A stretch of DNA of 64,000 nt from Ceratotherium simum simum (GCF_000283155.1 NW_004454210.1:5498988-5562987); one strand, 5' to 3'. Shown: positions 33,811-46,581, counted from the first letter of the stretch. A program made the numbers and translations. The notes: a model not told the origin generated them from the letters alone.

Positions 33811-36800
33811 GAGAAACCTTTCTGTTTGGGGAGCAGACTCAACATTCAAGCTGCGCTACCACTTGTCTTGCTTTATGTCTTCCAGAATGTTGAGATTCTC
33901 TAAGTAAGTAGAAAGATGCAAATTCACAAATGATATTTATGAATTTATGTTGGTCTTAATTTAGATTTGCAATCTTAGAAAAGGAAAAAATAAAATCAAA
34001 GCTGGTATAGTAACTCTTTCTGCCCTTTCTAAGGCAGTTAGCTGATACTGGCAGTTGGACACAAACTGTAACAGTGAGTAACAGGTGGGCCAGCTTTGGG
34101 TTATCTGTGTTACACTCAGCACTCTTTGAACAATAATTATAATGTGGTGGGGGGAAATGCAATTTAAAGGTCAAGTGCTTTCATAAAAAGGTGACTATTC
34201 AGTATTTCTTACTTTGAACCAATGCATGCACCAGGATTCATTGTATCACTGCCTTTTGTTCAGCACATATATGCTGAAAAATGGATAGCTTAATGATACG
34301 ATTATCTGTCTTCAGGGAGGATATGCGATCACGAACGGGAGCTGTCAAGAGAGGTACATCGCTTTACTTGTGATTCTTAATCTATATCTGTAGCCATTAC
34401 AGGTTACAAGTTGACTTTTAAAACAAATATCTAAAATATAAATTACTTTTACAATGCAAAGTGGGCATTACGGTGCAAAAGAGCTCCTTGAGCTGAAAAA
34501 TGGACACGTTACATGAATGGGGCTCCAGGCTAACCTCATTCCTTTTTCCTTCCTCTGATTTTTAGTGATAAGTCAGTCTAGAGGGAGGACAAGAGAAGAC
34601 CTCACCTCCTAATTAACCGGGGGAGAGGGGGAAAAGGCGGGGAAAGGCCATGCAGTTAACCTTTGTAATTGAATCACCAGTTACAATAATAGACAGGAAG
34701 ACCACTTTGCAATGAATCAGAATTCTGGGAAAATCTCATGGAGATTCCAGGCACCATGACACCAAAAGATTGGAGAAGTTAAGCATATGTAGCCAAATTC
34801 CATTAATCTCTCCGTGTATTTTCCTTAGTCTTCTGGGGTTCATTTTGGAGAGTGGGTTCAGTATGCAGGAGAAAATTAAGACAGTAATGCTGACAAGCTA
34901 AAACTAGCAGGGAGCTTGGTCCAGCTGCAGCAGCACAGGAGGTAGACGGTAAAGGTCTTTCTTCTAAAGATGCAACTAAGTGCAAGCAGTTCCCAATGAC
35001 ACTTTTGGCAAACTATTCCAATAGCCTCCCAATCTTAGAGCTAGTTAAGCTTCAATTCTATATTTTGTGATGAGAAATTATGTAGCTGCTGAGGACAGAA
35101 AAAGAGAAACAAAACACTGAACAACTCTGTTCAGGTTACATTATGTCTCTTGGCCAAGGGATTCCAAGTGATGCTCAATCCTGAAGATAAATTCATTGCT
35201 TCTGCTTCCAAGGGCATCTAATGACTTCGAACATCATATTCAGGGTGAGTTCTTAATATGTAGCCCCAATCCCGATCCTGTTCTTCTTGATGAAATAAAA
35301 ATAATATATGTCTATGTTTTGTCAGATTAATCAATTCCCTATCTCCATGAACTTATTTACAAATGCAACATTTTTGGAGAGGGAAAATTTGCCAAGAAGC
35401 ACACAAGTCTCCTTACAAAGCTGAAAACATTTTTATGATCTAAGGACGAGCACCAGAGACACTAGAATAATTCTTTCTGTGAAGATTGCCAAGAAAGCCT
35501 TGTTTTGAAATTCCCGTGCCCGTGATTACATCATGCCAGGTGAGGCATACACCTTTGGAAAACAATAGATAGACATTTGCTCTTCTCGAACTCTACTGCC
35601 TGGTTTCAAAGGGCTTTTTATTTTTTCGCCTCTCTTGGCTCGGAGTGGCGGCAACACATGGTAAATCTTTAACTTCAAGTGTCCTTCTGTGGTGACCAAC
35701 TAAAATATTAGCAAAATAAATGTTTTATGGGAAAATGTTGGCAGGAGACCCAACAGAAACAGGTGGTATTGGGTTATTTCAATATAAAGTAATGATACAG
35801 CCAGGTTTCCATCTGGACAGCATGTGGTTGGGTCTGCTCAGAGAGTATCAAAGAGTGTGACTATGCACTGGGGAAACCAGCGGTGCACAAGTGTGCAGCT
35901 AGATGGCTACTTTACAAAATAATAGTCTGGGTTTCGGGTCCTTTGGGTTAAATATTTTTACTGTCAAAATCTGAATTTCTTCATAAAATATTAAAGGCGA
36001 AGCAAACCTCTGACATGCAATACTGAGCTGTGTAATTATAAGGCAGTTCCTGGAAACCGAAGAGAGCATGCATTAAAGCTAGGCGTTTATTATAAAAGAG
36101 TTCATTACCCTTGGAAGCGAAGACACGTTTTAGAGGGAGCCTCGGAACAGAGAAGCTTTTTTGCAAGGCTTACTATATTATGAAAACAAGGCTGAGCCTT
36201 GTTGGTAAGAACACAATTAGAAAATAGAGAGAGAGTGGGATTAATTGACTGCTAAGTGCCTGATCGCCATCCAAAGCTAAAGAGATGTATCCTTAATTTA
36301 CCACCAGGGAAGAGTCTTTCTCTCTTTTCCATAAAACTCCTGCTTCAGGCACTTCAAAACACATGGAATTAGGAACAGTTGGAACATTTGGTTTTGCACT
36401 CAGCTCTCCTCACTGTATATTCATGCTAAGCTTGATAATAAACTCTTGGCTCAATAACTGCCTATGTGTGTCCCAGAGAGAGGCATCAAATTATGGCTAT
36501 GTGCAGAGGTAGATCCTCTTCAGAGGCAGAGAGACCTCACTCCCTGGATCTCTCAAATCTAGCCAGAGGAAGAAGACAGGAATATACACATGGGGAGTAA
36601 ACAATTTGGAAGTGGCTTGCAATCTCCTAGATGCTGACTAGAAGACTCAGGAAGTCATGGGCACCAATTGCCAAACTGAAGGAGCCACTTGGACCCCAGG
36701 GTACTTGGCCAGGAAGGCCTGGCTTCTAGAGAATTCTTTGCAGCCATTAATTGATAGTGCAGCAGACATGGAGACATTGAAAGCAAAGACCTAGATATGA

Positions 36801-37185
36801 AATCTAAGTGCCGATGGATAAAAGTGATGGAACAGTGAAGGCTCAGGAAGAAGAGATAATGAAGTCAAGCACTTAATTATAATGCGTTCACACCACTATA
36901 CCCAGATGGGGAGTGCATTCAAGAGGCTCTTGCCTATTACTTAGAGAGTGGGCTGCCTCATATTATCTGCTGCATTTTTTTAGGTTACTAGAGAGAAACA
37001 GAGGAGATGGTGCAATGAGAGGTCTGAAAGCCATGGAGTCTGATTTTTTACTATTATTATTGTGAGGCTGGACTGAGGCAAAGGAGAGAATGGTGCCCTA
37101 GGCAATAAGGCAAGTTGTAGTGTGGGCCCTGGGTTACTTGGGAAAATGATTTTCTCCATCTGGAGAAACAATAGAGACTTATCTC
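33811..37185. other. Repeat-poor block, possible regulatory DNA
   Basis: About 3.4 kb in which I recognise no SINE, LINE, LTR or DNA transposon and no microsatellite, in contrast to the rest of the window. AT-rich with scattered homeodomain-type and bZIP-like cores (for example 'tgattacatcatg' near 35523). Frames are short and featureless. Confidence 0.35.
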
Positions 37186-37189
37186 AGTT

Positions 37190-37330
37190 CTTCCTTCCAA
37201 AATGTATTGCGTACCTGTTGGATGCACCATAGGACTTTGACTCCTACGGGGTTCTAGAAGGTGGTGGCAGACACAGTCTTCCTGGTTGAGGAATTTACCA
37301 TCTAATGGGGGATAAAGGACACACAGAGAG
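37190..37330 (+). mobile_element. Ancient interspersed repeat fragment
   Basis: 'tgtattgcgtacctgttgga' followed by 'tgaggaatttaccatctaat' and 'gggggataaaggacacacag' matches the recurrent repeat seen at 50740. Confidence 0.5.
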
Positions 37331-37669
37331 GACCTGTAATTTGAGCTGCCCAAGGGTGGAGACTCTATCTTATTCTTTATTTTACCACCTACCCCCTGAT
37401 CATATAGTAAATGCTAAAATAAATGCTGAACTAGACTAGGCTAGAAGACAGATGATGGGGTTTGCAGTCATCTGCCTGTGTGTCTTAGAAACGTCTTTTG
37501 ATCTCTTTGGTGGGTCTCAATTCCTCATGTGTAGAGTGAAGAGTCAGACGATTGGATCTATCTCCCTTCTAGCTCTCAAATCCTAGAACCCTAACTGAGA
37601 GAATATAGAGAAGACAATATATACACAGAAGCACCGATACTCATAGGTAAGATGTCCTACCATTCCTGA

Positions 37670-37840
37670 GCATCTTCTATGTTAGGGCACTTAATCCTCA
37701 CTATAATTCTGTGAAGTTAGCAGCTTTATCTCCATTTTACGAGTGAGCAAACCCAAGTTCTCTGGCCCAAGTTCACGCAGCTGGTGAGTGTTGGAATTGG
37801 GATTCTTCAAACCCGGCTATGTCTAAAGCCAAGTACTGAG
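37670..37840 (-). mobile_element. MIR, antisense
   Basis: 'cttaatcctcactataattc', 'tctccattttacgagtgagc', 'gttcacgcagctggtgagtg' run in reverse MIR order. Confidence 0.75.
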
Positions 37841-38555
37841 TTCTTTCACCATATATCAAGCTGACTCCCACGGAGGTGCTAAGGAAACATTAAAGGGAGT
37901 ATAATGATTTCAGAGAGAGGTGGGGAACTTCGTAACCAAGACCTGATTTATGCCTCACATTTAACTGCTTGGCTTTTTAGCTAGGTAGCGTTTTTTCAGA
38001 CTTTAGAAATCATCTGAGATTGGGACAGTTTACTGAATTAATGGCACAACCATCAAAAACTTTCTGAGTATCTTACCCTGGAGTTTTCTCCCCCCACTTC
38101 CCTTTTCTCCTGAATTCTAAACTATCCGGGTCTCCAAGCGTAACAAGGCTAGTTCTTTCTTAAGGAAAAATAAATATTTTAAGCTATGGAGTAAAGCGAG
38201 TGGTCTTCCCTGAGTTAGGGAGGAGGCTGGAGCAGAGCCTGTGTTTTGTAGGTGAAGAGGGCAGAAGTGTTGACCCGTGGTTGTGGAGCCGTCTCGCTCT
38301 GCCGCTAGCCCTTGGTGTCTTATCTGTTAGGCAGGAAGAGAAAGGGAGGCCGGGAGCTTTGTGGAGAAATGCAGTGACTCTTGTTCCCCTAAAATTGTCA
38401 CTGGGCTCTATGTGGCATGGTTGAAGTGAGGAAGGTTGTCTCACTACCTTCAGGCTATCGGGGAAACTGTCCAAACTATTCTTCACTGTTGTGGTGACAA
38501 CAAATCAGAAGCAGATGTAGAAACTGGGTGGTCATTCTGAGATCTTATTGAAAAC
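37841..38555. other. Unassigned DNA
   Basis: Opposite-strand frames at 38184-38486 minus and 38200-38424 plus share a GC-richer patch; no domain seen. Confidence 0.45.
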
Positions 38556-38745
38556 GTTGCTAATGCTTAATATTTATTGAGCACTTAATACAGCAAGGTC
38601 CTGTGCTAAGTGCTTTGCAGGTGAGAAATTTGAAGCTTAAAAACGTTGGGTATACTGGCCAGAGGTCATAAGGGTTGGAGGGCTGAATTCAAATCAGGTC
38701 TGTCTGACCCCCAAACCCAGGATCTTAATCATTATGCTAAAATTA
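38556..38745 (-). mobile_element. MIR, antisense
   Basis: 'atatttattgagcacttaat', 'gtgctaagtgctttgcaggt' and 'ggctgaattcaaatcaggtc' follow reverse MIR order, ending in the tRNA-like head ('atcttaatcattatgct'). Confidence 0.75.
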
Positions 38746-38869
38746 CAGCACAAATATAGTGCTGTATAAATAAAGCAGTGAATGCACGTCATAACAGTGG
38801 GGTGAGTTGGGAGCTCGTGGGTAACCACTTAGAAGGGGTCAGAGGGGCCTTTCCTCTCTCCATGGCAAG

Positions 38870-39985
38870 ATAAATTTCAGGTGCATTAAATGTGTGGGCT
38901 AAAAACAAAAGCAAAACACAAACCAAGAAATTTAGTGGGAGAAAAAGCTGGTGAATATAATAAATGATGATATGAAGCAGAGAAGGACTTTATAAAAATA
39001 ATTTAAAAAAACAAGAGATAGATTTGGCTACAAATCTATCCCTCCAACATTTCTATATATCAAAACTATGAGAGAAGTTAAAAGACAACTGGGGAATATA
39101 CATGTATAGTCTTCGTGCCAGCTAAAAGGTGCATATCTCCAATGTGTACAACATTCTTACCAACCAAATCAAGAGACAAATACTCCAAGAGAAAAATGGG
39201 TGAAGACCATGAGCACATAATTTACAAAGAAGAAATACAAATGGACAATCAACAAAGAATACAGGTTCAATCTCACCATCAATAAAAAAGTTAAATTTTA
39301 AATGATACACCATTTTTTAAAAAAATTGTCAAAGAGAGAGAAAAAATAAGAAAGCTGTTGAGGATGTAGGGAAATTGGCTATACTTTGGGGCATTTTCAT
39401 ATATACATGGTAGAGTGAGATTGGTATAATTTATCGATAACTTGTAGGGCATTTTGCCAACGCTTCAACATTTTAAATTTATTCACGCCCTTTATCTCAA
39501 CAATTTTACATCTGGTAATTTGTCCCAGAAAAATCATACTGAATGTGAAAAATGACTTATCTCTAAGGACAGGCATGGAAGCAGTGTTTCTAATGGTAAA
39601 AAATTAGAAATAATCTGGATACTCGATAACAGAGGATCAGTTAAAGTAAATTTTTTACTTTTATCTGAATGGTAAGAAATTTGATAGAATATTTTCCAGT
39701 CACTCAAAATAGCTTTGCAGAAGAATATTTAATGCCATGGAAAATGTTCAGTGTGTATACCTCAGTGAAAAAGTGGGCTACAAAGGGGTATGTACTTTTT
39801 TCTAAAAATTATATATGTTTATACTTTTTCTATAATGACTGAAAAAAGACACTAAAATGTTAATAGAGACTATCTCTCTGATCATGGAGATTTTTTTTTT
39901 CTTTTTGGTGTGTTTTCTCATAATTTTCAAATATTTTGTATGTATTTTTTGTAATCCAGAGTAAAATGGTATTTAAAAAGTAGAC
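38870..39985 (+). mobile_element. Old L1, ORF2 end and 3' UTR
   Basis: In sense: 'gcacataatttacaaagaag', 'aaatacaaatggacaatcaa', 'ttgaggatgtagggaaattg', 'gaagaatatttaatgccatg', 'gaaaatgttcagtgtg'. These blocks occur in the order of the L1M 3' region. No frame is intact; the minus frame at 39122-39313 is an artefact. Confidence 0.75.
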
Positions 39986-40424
39986 TGCTTATTTTCTATA
40001 CAGTTTACTAAGACAGGATGTGTTTGTGTGTGTGGGAGGGCTAAGGATCAAGTGCTACAAAATAAATCATCTGAAATATTGCTGTCATTTCTGAGCATAT
40101 TATTACAGTTTTGGGATGTCTAGGGTGTTCTAAGGAGCACAAAGATGGATATAGAGGAAATTCTACTTTGAGATTTCTAAGTAAAGGCAGAGAGCTATTA
40201 ATTTAATGAATACATGAATATAAAAAACTATTCAACAAGGCGGTTAACTTGACCTGGAAATGGATTCACTCTGGAAGCAGAGGTCATCCAGGTTTCTCCA
40301 TGCCTTCCAGCAAACTGCACTGAGATCTGGCTTCTCTCATATTCACATTTTTAAGTTCCAAGTCCCTCTTCATCCTATTTAATCACATTGAGGAAATTTA
40401 GGACTAGAGTTGGGTAATTAACAA

Positions 40425-40455
<31 letters not shown>
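40425..40455. repeat. (GT)n microsatellite
   Basis: About 15 uninterrupted GT units, long enough to be variable in a population. Confidence 0.95.
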
Positions 40456-40458
<3 letters not shown>

Positions 40459-40489
40459 TTTTGTGAGGAGGTGGGCATTGTAAGCTTTT

Positions 40490-40740
40490 TGTTTTGAACT
40501 TTTGAGCCGAAGTCTATTGCTTTGATTAGTTAATGCTCTAATTTGGTTTGAATTTATCAGCTCTGTTCATGATCTCTTTTTCAAAAAAGTCTAATTAGCT
40601 GCTTAATGAAGGAGTCTACTTTGCTGTGCAAATTCATATCTTGTTAAATCCCGGCTGGAGACTGTTGAAAGCAGGACTGAGATCTCTTCGCTAGTGGTCT
40701 ACTTGGTCCCACTAATTGCCTTTTGGTGTTCTAGAAGTAG
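40490..40740. promoter_or_regulatory. Enhancer-like, homeodomain-motif-rich stretch
   Basis: Unique AT-rich sequence with clustered cores: gattagttaatg near 40524, a perfect TAATTA (40592-40597), gcttaatgaagg, and an octamer-like tgcaaat (40627-40633). It has no repeat character. Motif clustering is weak evidence alone; conservation across mammals would decide it. Confidence 0.25.
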
Positions 40741-42990
40741 GAAGTGGGGTTCTGGACGGCTGAACCCCAGATTCAGAATGCTGAGATTTCAGGGTGTGCT
40801 CTAGATGTCAAACAGAGTGTTGATCTGTCACCTTGGTTGAGGAAAAGATTACTAGCCAGCTGGTAGAGTTCTTGTATTATCTTTGGAGAATTCAGAGCAG
40901 CTAATGGTTCCTTTTGCCTCTCCCTCCAACCAGGTGTTTTTTGGCAGTGTATTTATTTTGTGTTTGTATTCCTTTGCACTTTTCTCTGTTGTATGCCAAT
41001 TTGTGTTCAAATGAACCATTTTCTCTAATCAAATAAAGGCATATTAAATTTTATTTCTACTCTTCTAGACATGAACAATTCCACTCAGCTATTACATCTG
41101 TCCACATAAAAAAAATCACAGTTATTCTTTTACCATTTTATGAAGATTTTAAGTAACACCAGAACAGACATAGGAGACCAGCCTATTTGCCCTCTTGAAG
41201 GTTGTTGAACAATTAATTTCCACCTGTTAAGTGTCGGTCAATCCATGTTATATCAGCAATATGAGATAAGCAAAATAAAGACAACATGGAAGTGGTGTGT
41301 GGACCGGTATTGAATGGCTCATTCAAGTTCAGATGGATTCCGTCTGTTGTTTTTTCTCTCTCTCTCTCTACTTTAGTTACCTAAACTGTGATATGGTGAG
41401 GGAAACTAACTAGGATTTGGATTTCTTTTAACTTACATATTTCTCCAGTGCTGAATGGTTATTTTCTCAAGTCAGGCCATCTCAGTTGCCTCTTCATGGG
41501 AGCAAAAAATGGGACAGTATGTTCTGGCAGCAAAGAACCAGGGCACCACACCCAAGGGGTAGTAGAGTGGTATGGAAGCTCTTTGCTCTGACTTGAAAAA
41601 CGCAAGCACCTTCTGTGAGATAAATCAATGTGCAGTGGCCCCAAATCAAATGCCTTCATTTCACAGTGACTAGACTTCGTTTTAGATCAATGGGGAGGAG
41701 AGAGAGTTTAGAGGATTGGAGAAAATCCAAACCAGTTCATCAGCCCTTAATGTTTTCAAGAACATTTTATTTTGCTGCGTGTCTAGTAAAGAGTTTAAGG
41801 CTGCCTTGGTGAGGGATGAAAAGCAGAGCTATTTAGGACTGGTGACTTCATAAGCTTCAGAACATGGACCCAATTAAGGGAGAGACCTTGAGGAAGGTGT
41901 ACCTTTGGGGTATTTATTACAAGTCCAGAGTATTATGAAATTAAATCAATCCTCCTCTTTGGAAGGTACATCCACATTTGCAGCCATCTATGAGAAACAT
42001 ACTGGTTCATTAATAACTTTGTGTTGGAAAAAGCTCAGCTCTTTACATTTTCAGCAGAGATTTGGAACACCGTTCCTCCAGGGTTCTTGTGAGCAGTTAA
42101 AGTCTGTTTGGGATGTGTATAAAAATGCCAAAATGAATTGCATTTGGCTATCAGAAACATAGGTCAGAAATAACAGTAGCTTATATAAGTTATGAATTTT
42201 TTCTTTCTCATGTAATAGAAGTCCAGATATAGGCAGTCTAGGCTAATATGAGGACCCCATGGTGTCATCAGGGTCCCAGGTTCTGTCCATCTTTCTGTTC
42301 CTCCATCCTTAGCATACAGCTTCCATCCCCAGGGCTGCTTCTTGGTCCAATATGACTGCTGGAGTTGTAGTCATCATCACTCTCATGCCTAGGTAGGGAG
42401 TGAAGGGCAAAATGAGAAGATGCCAGCTGTGTGTCCCTCCCTCAAGGAGGCTTTCTGGAACTCCCCTTCAACAACATCCATCTGCATATCATTGGCCACT
42501 CCAACCTATGAGGGCATATTTTAGCCAGGGATCTGCAACTGGCTTCTTTTACCAAGGAAGAAGGGAGAACGTACACTGACTGGGTAACCATCCATCGGAC
42601 ACAGCAGGAGGTCCAGGCGCCTGTAATGCATTTCCTGAGCAAGCCTGTCTGCTCCCTATTCTGATCTCAAAGGCTTTAACACCCTTTCTCCATAAATTCA
42701 GAGCCTCCCAGCATCCTGTGTGATATAGACAAGGAAATGGACTGGTTCATCTGTAAAATAGATGGACCTCAGAGAGGTTCACCAATTTGCTATAGGATAC
42801 ACGACAGTCTAAAGAGGAGTGGAAACTGGCCCTGGATGCTGGAAATAGACATCAAAGACAAGAGTGCAAAAGCACACTTTGAAATATTGTCACTAGTGTC
42901 ACCAGTTCACCAAGGACAACAGGACGTGGACATGCTTAAGTCTCAGGTCTCCAATATATCCCCAGCACAAGAATTCCCACAGTATTCGCC

Positions 42991-43195
42991 ACCTTTTACT
43001 GGACACTTAATGTGAGCCAGGTGTTATCCATCCATTATGTCTAATCCTTAAATGACCCTGCCTGGGAGGCATCGATATCCCAATTTTCCAGCTAGAGAAA
43101 TTGAAAGTCAGAGGGGTTAGATCACTTACTCAAGTCACACAGTTAGTAAGAGCTAGACTGGGGATTTGGACCCACATCTCTGATCTCAAATGTGT
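42991..43195 (-). mobile_element. MIR, antisense
   Basis: 'ggacacttaatgtgagccag', 'aatccttaaatgaccctgcc', 'ttccagctagagaaattgaa', 'cacagttagtaagagctaga' follow reverse MIR order. Confidence 0.75.
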
Positions 43196-44190
43196 CCTTC
43201 TCCTGTGTTGCATGCTGGCAATTGGATGCTGGCTTAGGAAAGACATAGAGATCCTGTAGAAAAAGATGTGATGGGCTTGTTCTCATGATGGGAAGTGGTA
43301 CTGAGGATGGTGTGAGGTTTCCCTGCCTCTGTTCCATGGCAACTGCTCTCTGACCATTCTGCCTGCATCCCAGGCCCACTGCTGGGTGCTCACAGCAGCG
43401 AGCGCCTGTCCCTTCTTTTCCTCATTGGGTCACACTGCATACCACCTTCCTCCCCATGTGCCCCTCGGAGTGGAGAAAGGCATCATAAAAGCAATCAGTA
43501 TATTCTTGTATTTTTTTCTTGATGTAAAAAGATGAAGTCATGTCATATGGTCAGATTGCCAGCACTGTTAATAATAAACCTCACATAATTAAGCGCTGAT
43601 TTATTCCTTTATATAAGTGAAGCAAATTGCTTTAACTGCCTTTGCTCGAGACTATCCAGTCAGATGGATTATGCATGTGTAGGAAGTTGAAACTAAAAAT
43701 TATGGGCGCTCATATTTCACTGTGGTGGAGGTTTATTGGAGGTACAATTAGAACCCTAACTAAATGTGTCCTATGTTCCGTTTGATGGAGAGATTAGATA
43801 TTAATCTGGGGATATGACTAATTCTCAACACAGCTGCTCTCCTTGCTCTAATATTCCCGCTTTAGGTTCAAAACCTGGAAACATGTTTAAAAAATTGATC
43901 AGAGCTTATAATAGCAATAATCACCTTGAAATTGGTTGTTACTCCAGCTAATGAACTGAGTAGTAGAGCATAAGCCTCCCTCTGTGTCCCTCAGGCCTTT
44001 AACTAACAGGCTAGTTGTCAACCACTGGGTTTATTAAAAAAGAAAAATCTCTTCATGAGATTGAATTGGGAAAAAGTAGGGTCTGGCCAGACAGCACTGG
44101 CCATCTCCAGCAGCCACACCCCCTTCCCACCAGAGCCAAGGCTGGGGCGACCCATCGGAGAAGGCATCTCTTCCTCCAGGAGCCAGGGCC
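43196..44190. other. Unassigned DNA with an enhancer-like part
   Basis: No repeat recognised. 43500-43960 is unique and AT-rich with homeodomain and POU-like cores (attatgcat at 43668-43676; several attaa/taatta-like sites). Confidence 0.4.
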
Positions 44191-44194
44191 TGGT

Positions 44195-44345
44195 GGCCCA
44201 AAGAGTGGTCCAGAAGCTTGTTAGAAATGCAGAATCTTAAGCCCCACTCCAGTCCTGTGGAACCAGGGTCTGCATTTTAATAAGATCCCCCATTAAAGAA
44301 GCCCTGAGCTGAGTGACTCCTCATGCTCCAAGCCACAACTTGTCA
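44195..44345 (-). mobile_element. MER5-like hAT fragment
   Basis: 'agcttgttagaaatgcagaa', 'tcttaagccccactccagtc', 'gtctgcattttaataagatc' match the MER5 class in the opposite sense to the copy at 32505. Confidence 0.75.
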
Positions 44346-45744
44346 AACTGGGCCCTCATCTCAGTAGCTTCTCCACAGGCTCCCATAAGGTCTCAGCAGA
44401 CCCACTGAGTCTGACCTCAACTGGATCCCCACAGAATAAGGCAACGTACGCCAAAGCACGGAGCATGACACCTGGTGAAGAATAGACCCTTAGTAAATAT
44501 CTGGTTAAAAACCTATTTCCCCAAAGCATACCTCCTTTCAAGGAAGAATTTCTTGGAGAAAGGGGGAGGCCAGCTGGGTAAGAGTCCTGGGATTCACAAG
44601 CAGCTTCAGGCGGGCAAGTCCCTGGGGCTCAGACGTTGACAGGTAAGAAGCTCACACCCTTGGGACAATTTTGTTCTCTCCTAATTTCATAGCCCAGTGC
44701 TTGGGTTAGACCACTTGCCCTTCATCTAAATGCCACTGACAAAATTTCCTGCTCAGTGTCTGAAGAGAAGCACTCCTTGCCATAGAGCCTGCAGACTTTC
44801 CAAGACCCCTAAGCAACCCTTTCCAAGTGAGTCGGGTTCAGCTCCATGCTCTGCTTCAAGTTAATGAGCTGCTGTTTTATTTCTTTGCTCTGTTTCCTTT
44901 TCCAACTGTCCACGGCCAAAGATTTCCTCAAAAGCTTAATGAAACCTGAATCGCAGGACTGCTGTGTTTTATTGATGTGCCACTGTTCTGGAACTGTGGG
45001 GCTACTAGGTTAGGGGAGCAGCTTAGGGAGCCGTGGAGGGCTGCGGGAATGACGTCAGGGGTTAGAGAGGCTGTAAGCAGTTGGAGGCGAGATTCTCCTA
45101 CAGTCTGGGGTCTGCAGATAAGCCTGGGAGTAAAAAGAGACATAGTCTGGGTTAAGCAGAGCATTGGAGATTAGGGAAATGTGAAGAGCCAGCTGGGGCC
45201 AATCCACTTCCTTGCTCAGGGCCCCCCGAGTCACTTAGGCTGTGAATCAGGCTCCGTGGGAAGACGCCGGGGCGAGCTGTGCACAGCAATCCTACCAGGA
45301 CCTCGTTTCCCCACTGCTCTTGATGGAAAACCGCCCTCCTCTTTCACTTCCTCTGTGGTTTTTGTAGGTGTTGGGTTCACTCAGTGGACATGCCGCCCTC
45401 CTTCCAGATTCACTGGAATTTAATTTTCACTCTGGGGAAGGTAGCCCCTGAATGACCCTCTATTTCTCTCCCTAAAAGGAGGGATACATTTTACAATTTG
45501 TTGGTTGTGAACTGGCTAATCATGTGATTCTATGTTACTTTTCACCCATAATCGTTCTTTAAAAATTTTACGTTACAAATAAGAAGTCTCACTTTGTACT
45601 CCTACGGCGTGTAATTGTTCAGGAATTCAAGCAAAAGAACCTGTCTTTTAATCTATGTTGTATCCTCTATGCGATTTCATTTTCTTTACGTGCACATTTT
45701 TCCTTTTCTCTTTTTTCGTACCTGGAGGTTTGCAGACAATCTCA
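44346..45744. other. Unassigned DNA, moderately GC-rich at 45000-45420
   Basis: More CpG than its surroundings but short of a CpG island on inspection. It contains a perfect CRE (below). Opposite-strand frames overlap at 44928-45174. Confidence 0.4.
45050..45057. promoter_or_regulatory. Perfect CRE (TGACGTCA)
   Basis: The palindromic 8-mer is the full binding site of CREB/ATF proteins, and it lies in a locally GC-rich patch ('gctgcgggaatgacgtcagg'). A CpG-containing perfect CRE is uncommon by chance in CpG-depleted DNA, but no promoter or transcript is evident nearby. Confidence 0.35.
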
Positions 45745-45895
45745 CGGTGTTGGGGTTGGAAGGACCCTGTGGACTAACTAGTCCAGCTCTCCCATGTAAC
45801 AGAGCCGAGTTCTAGCCTCAGGAGGGTTGCAACTTACCCAAGCTCGCAAAACTAGTTGGTGGCAGAGCTGGAATCCTGTTTCCCCTTTCTAAAAC
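45745..45895 (-). mobile_element. MIR-like fragment, antisense
   Basis: 'gggttgcaacttacccaagc', 'ggtggcagagctggaatcct' resemble the MIR core reversed; the upstream part ('ggttggaaggaccctgtgga') is common in old mammalian repeats. Confidence 0.55.
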
Positions 45896-46199
45896 TAGAT
45901 TTTGAAAATTGTAAAACTGATGCATACTTATAAGGAAATTTGACCTTTGTCCTAAATGTTGCAATTCCATCCCCCACACACCTCCCCAAGTTGCCATTTA
46001 CCTATAGATTTTTTTCCCATTCAGAAATTTAAAAATATAGACAAAATTAAATTTATTCATAGTTTTCTTTATGGCATCTATGCATTTTTGTCATATCTTG
46101 TAATGTTTACTGTACTCCAAGATCATTTTGAAAAATGTTTTCTTCTAGCGCATGTATGTACCATAGATGAGGTTTTTAAATAAAATACCAAACTTCTGT

Positions 46200-46345
46200 C
46201 ATTCTGTTTGCCTTTCTTTGTTTTCATTGCACTTATGATTATAGCCCTGTTGGAATGTAGCTGTCATAAGAGGAAGGACTTTGTTTTGTCTTCTATAGTA
46301 CTTTGTCCATAGTAGGTATGTAATAAGTATTCGATGTTGAAATAA
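46200..46345 (+). mobile_element. L2 3' end
   Basis: 'ttgcacttatgattatagcc', 'ggaatgtagctgtcataaga', 'ggaaggactttgttttgtct', 'tccatagtaggtatgtaata' follow the L2 3' terminal order. Confidence 0.7.
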
Positions 46346-46572
46346 TTTATGGTTTTATAGTTCACATTTACATACATTTGGAATTTATTTTGCTGTAAGG
46401 AGTAAGGTGGGTCTTCAACTCTACTTCCTCTCTCTCTTTCTAAGTAGATGCCTTTTTTGTCTTTGACCAATTTTTTGATCAGTAAGTTCATTCTTTCCCC
46501 ATGGATTTGAAATGCCATTTTTACCCCATAATGCATACCTGAATTTATTTTGAGACTATTCTTCATAAATAT
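46346..46572 (-). mobile_element. L1 fragment, possibly continuing after the ERE
   Basis: Antisense L1M: 'tttggaatttattttgctgt', 'aaggagtaaggtgggtcttc', 'tttccccatggatttgaaat'. The ERE at 46582-46817 is inserted at its right side. Confidence 0.65.
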
Positions 46573-46581
46573 CCTGGCTTT

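Larger units (their letters stand above)
39986..42990. other. Mostly unassigned AT-rich DNA
   Basis: It holds a GT microsatellite, an enhancer-like stretch at 40490-40740, and a short TC run near 41352. Frames at 41459-41659, 41630-41812, 41905-42162, 42442-42642 and 42737-43015 are under 95 codons without domains. Confidence 0.4.

Noticed and set aside
45000..45420. CpG island
   Set aside because: CpG is raised only locally and the G+C and CpG density look too low on inspection; a numeric check was not possible.
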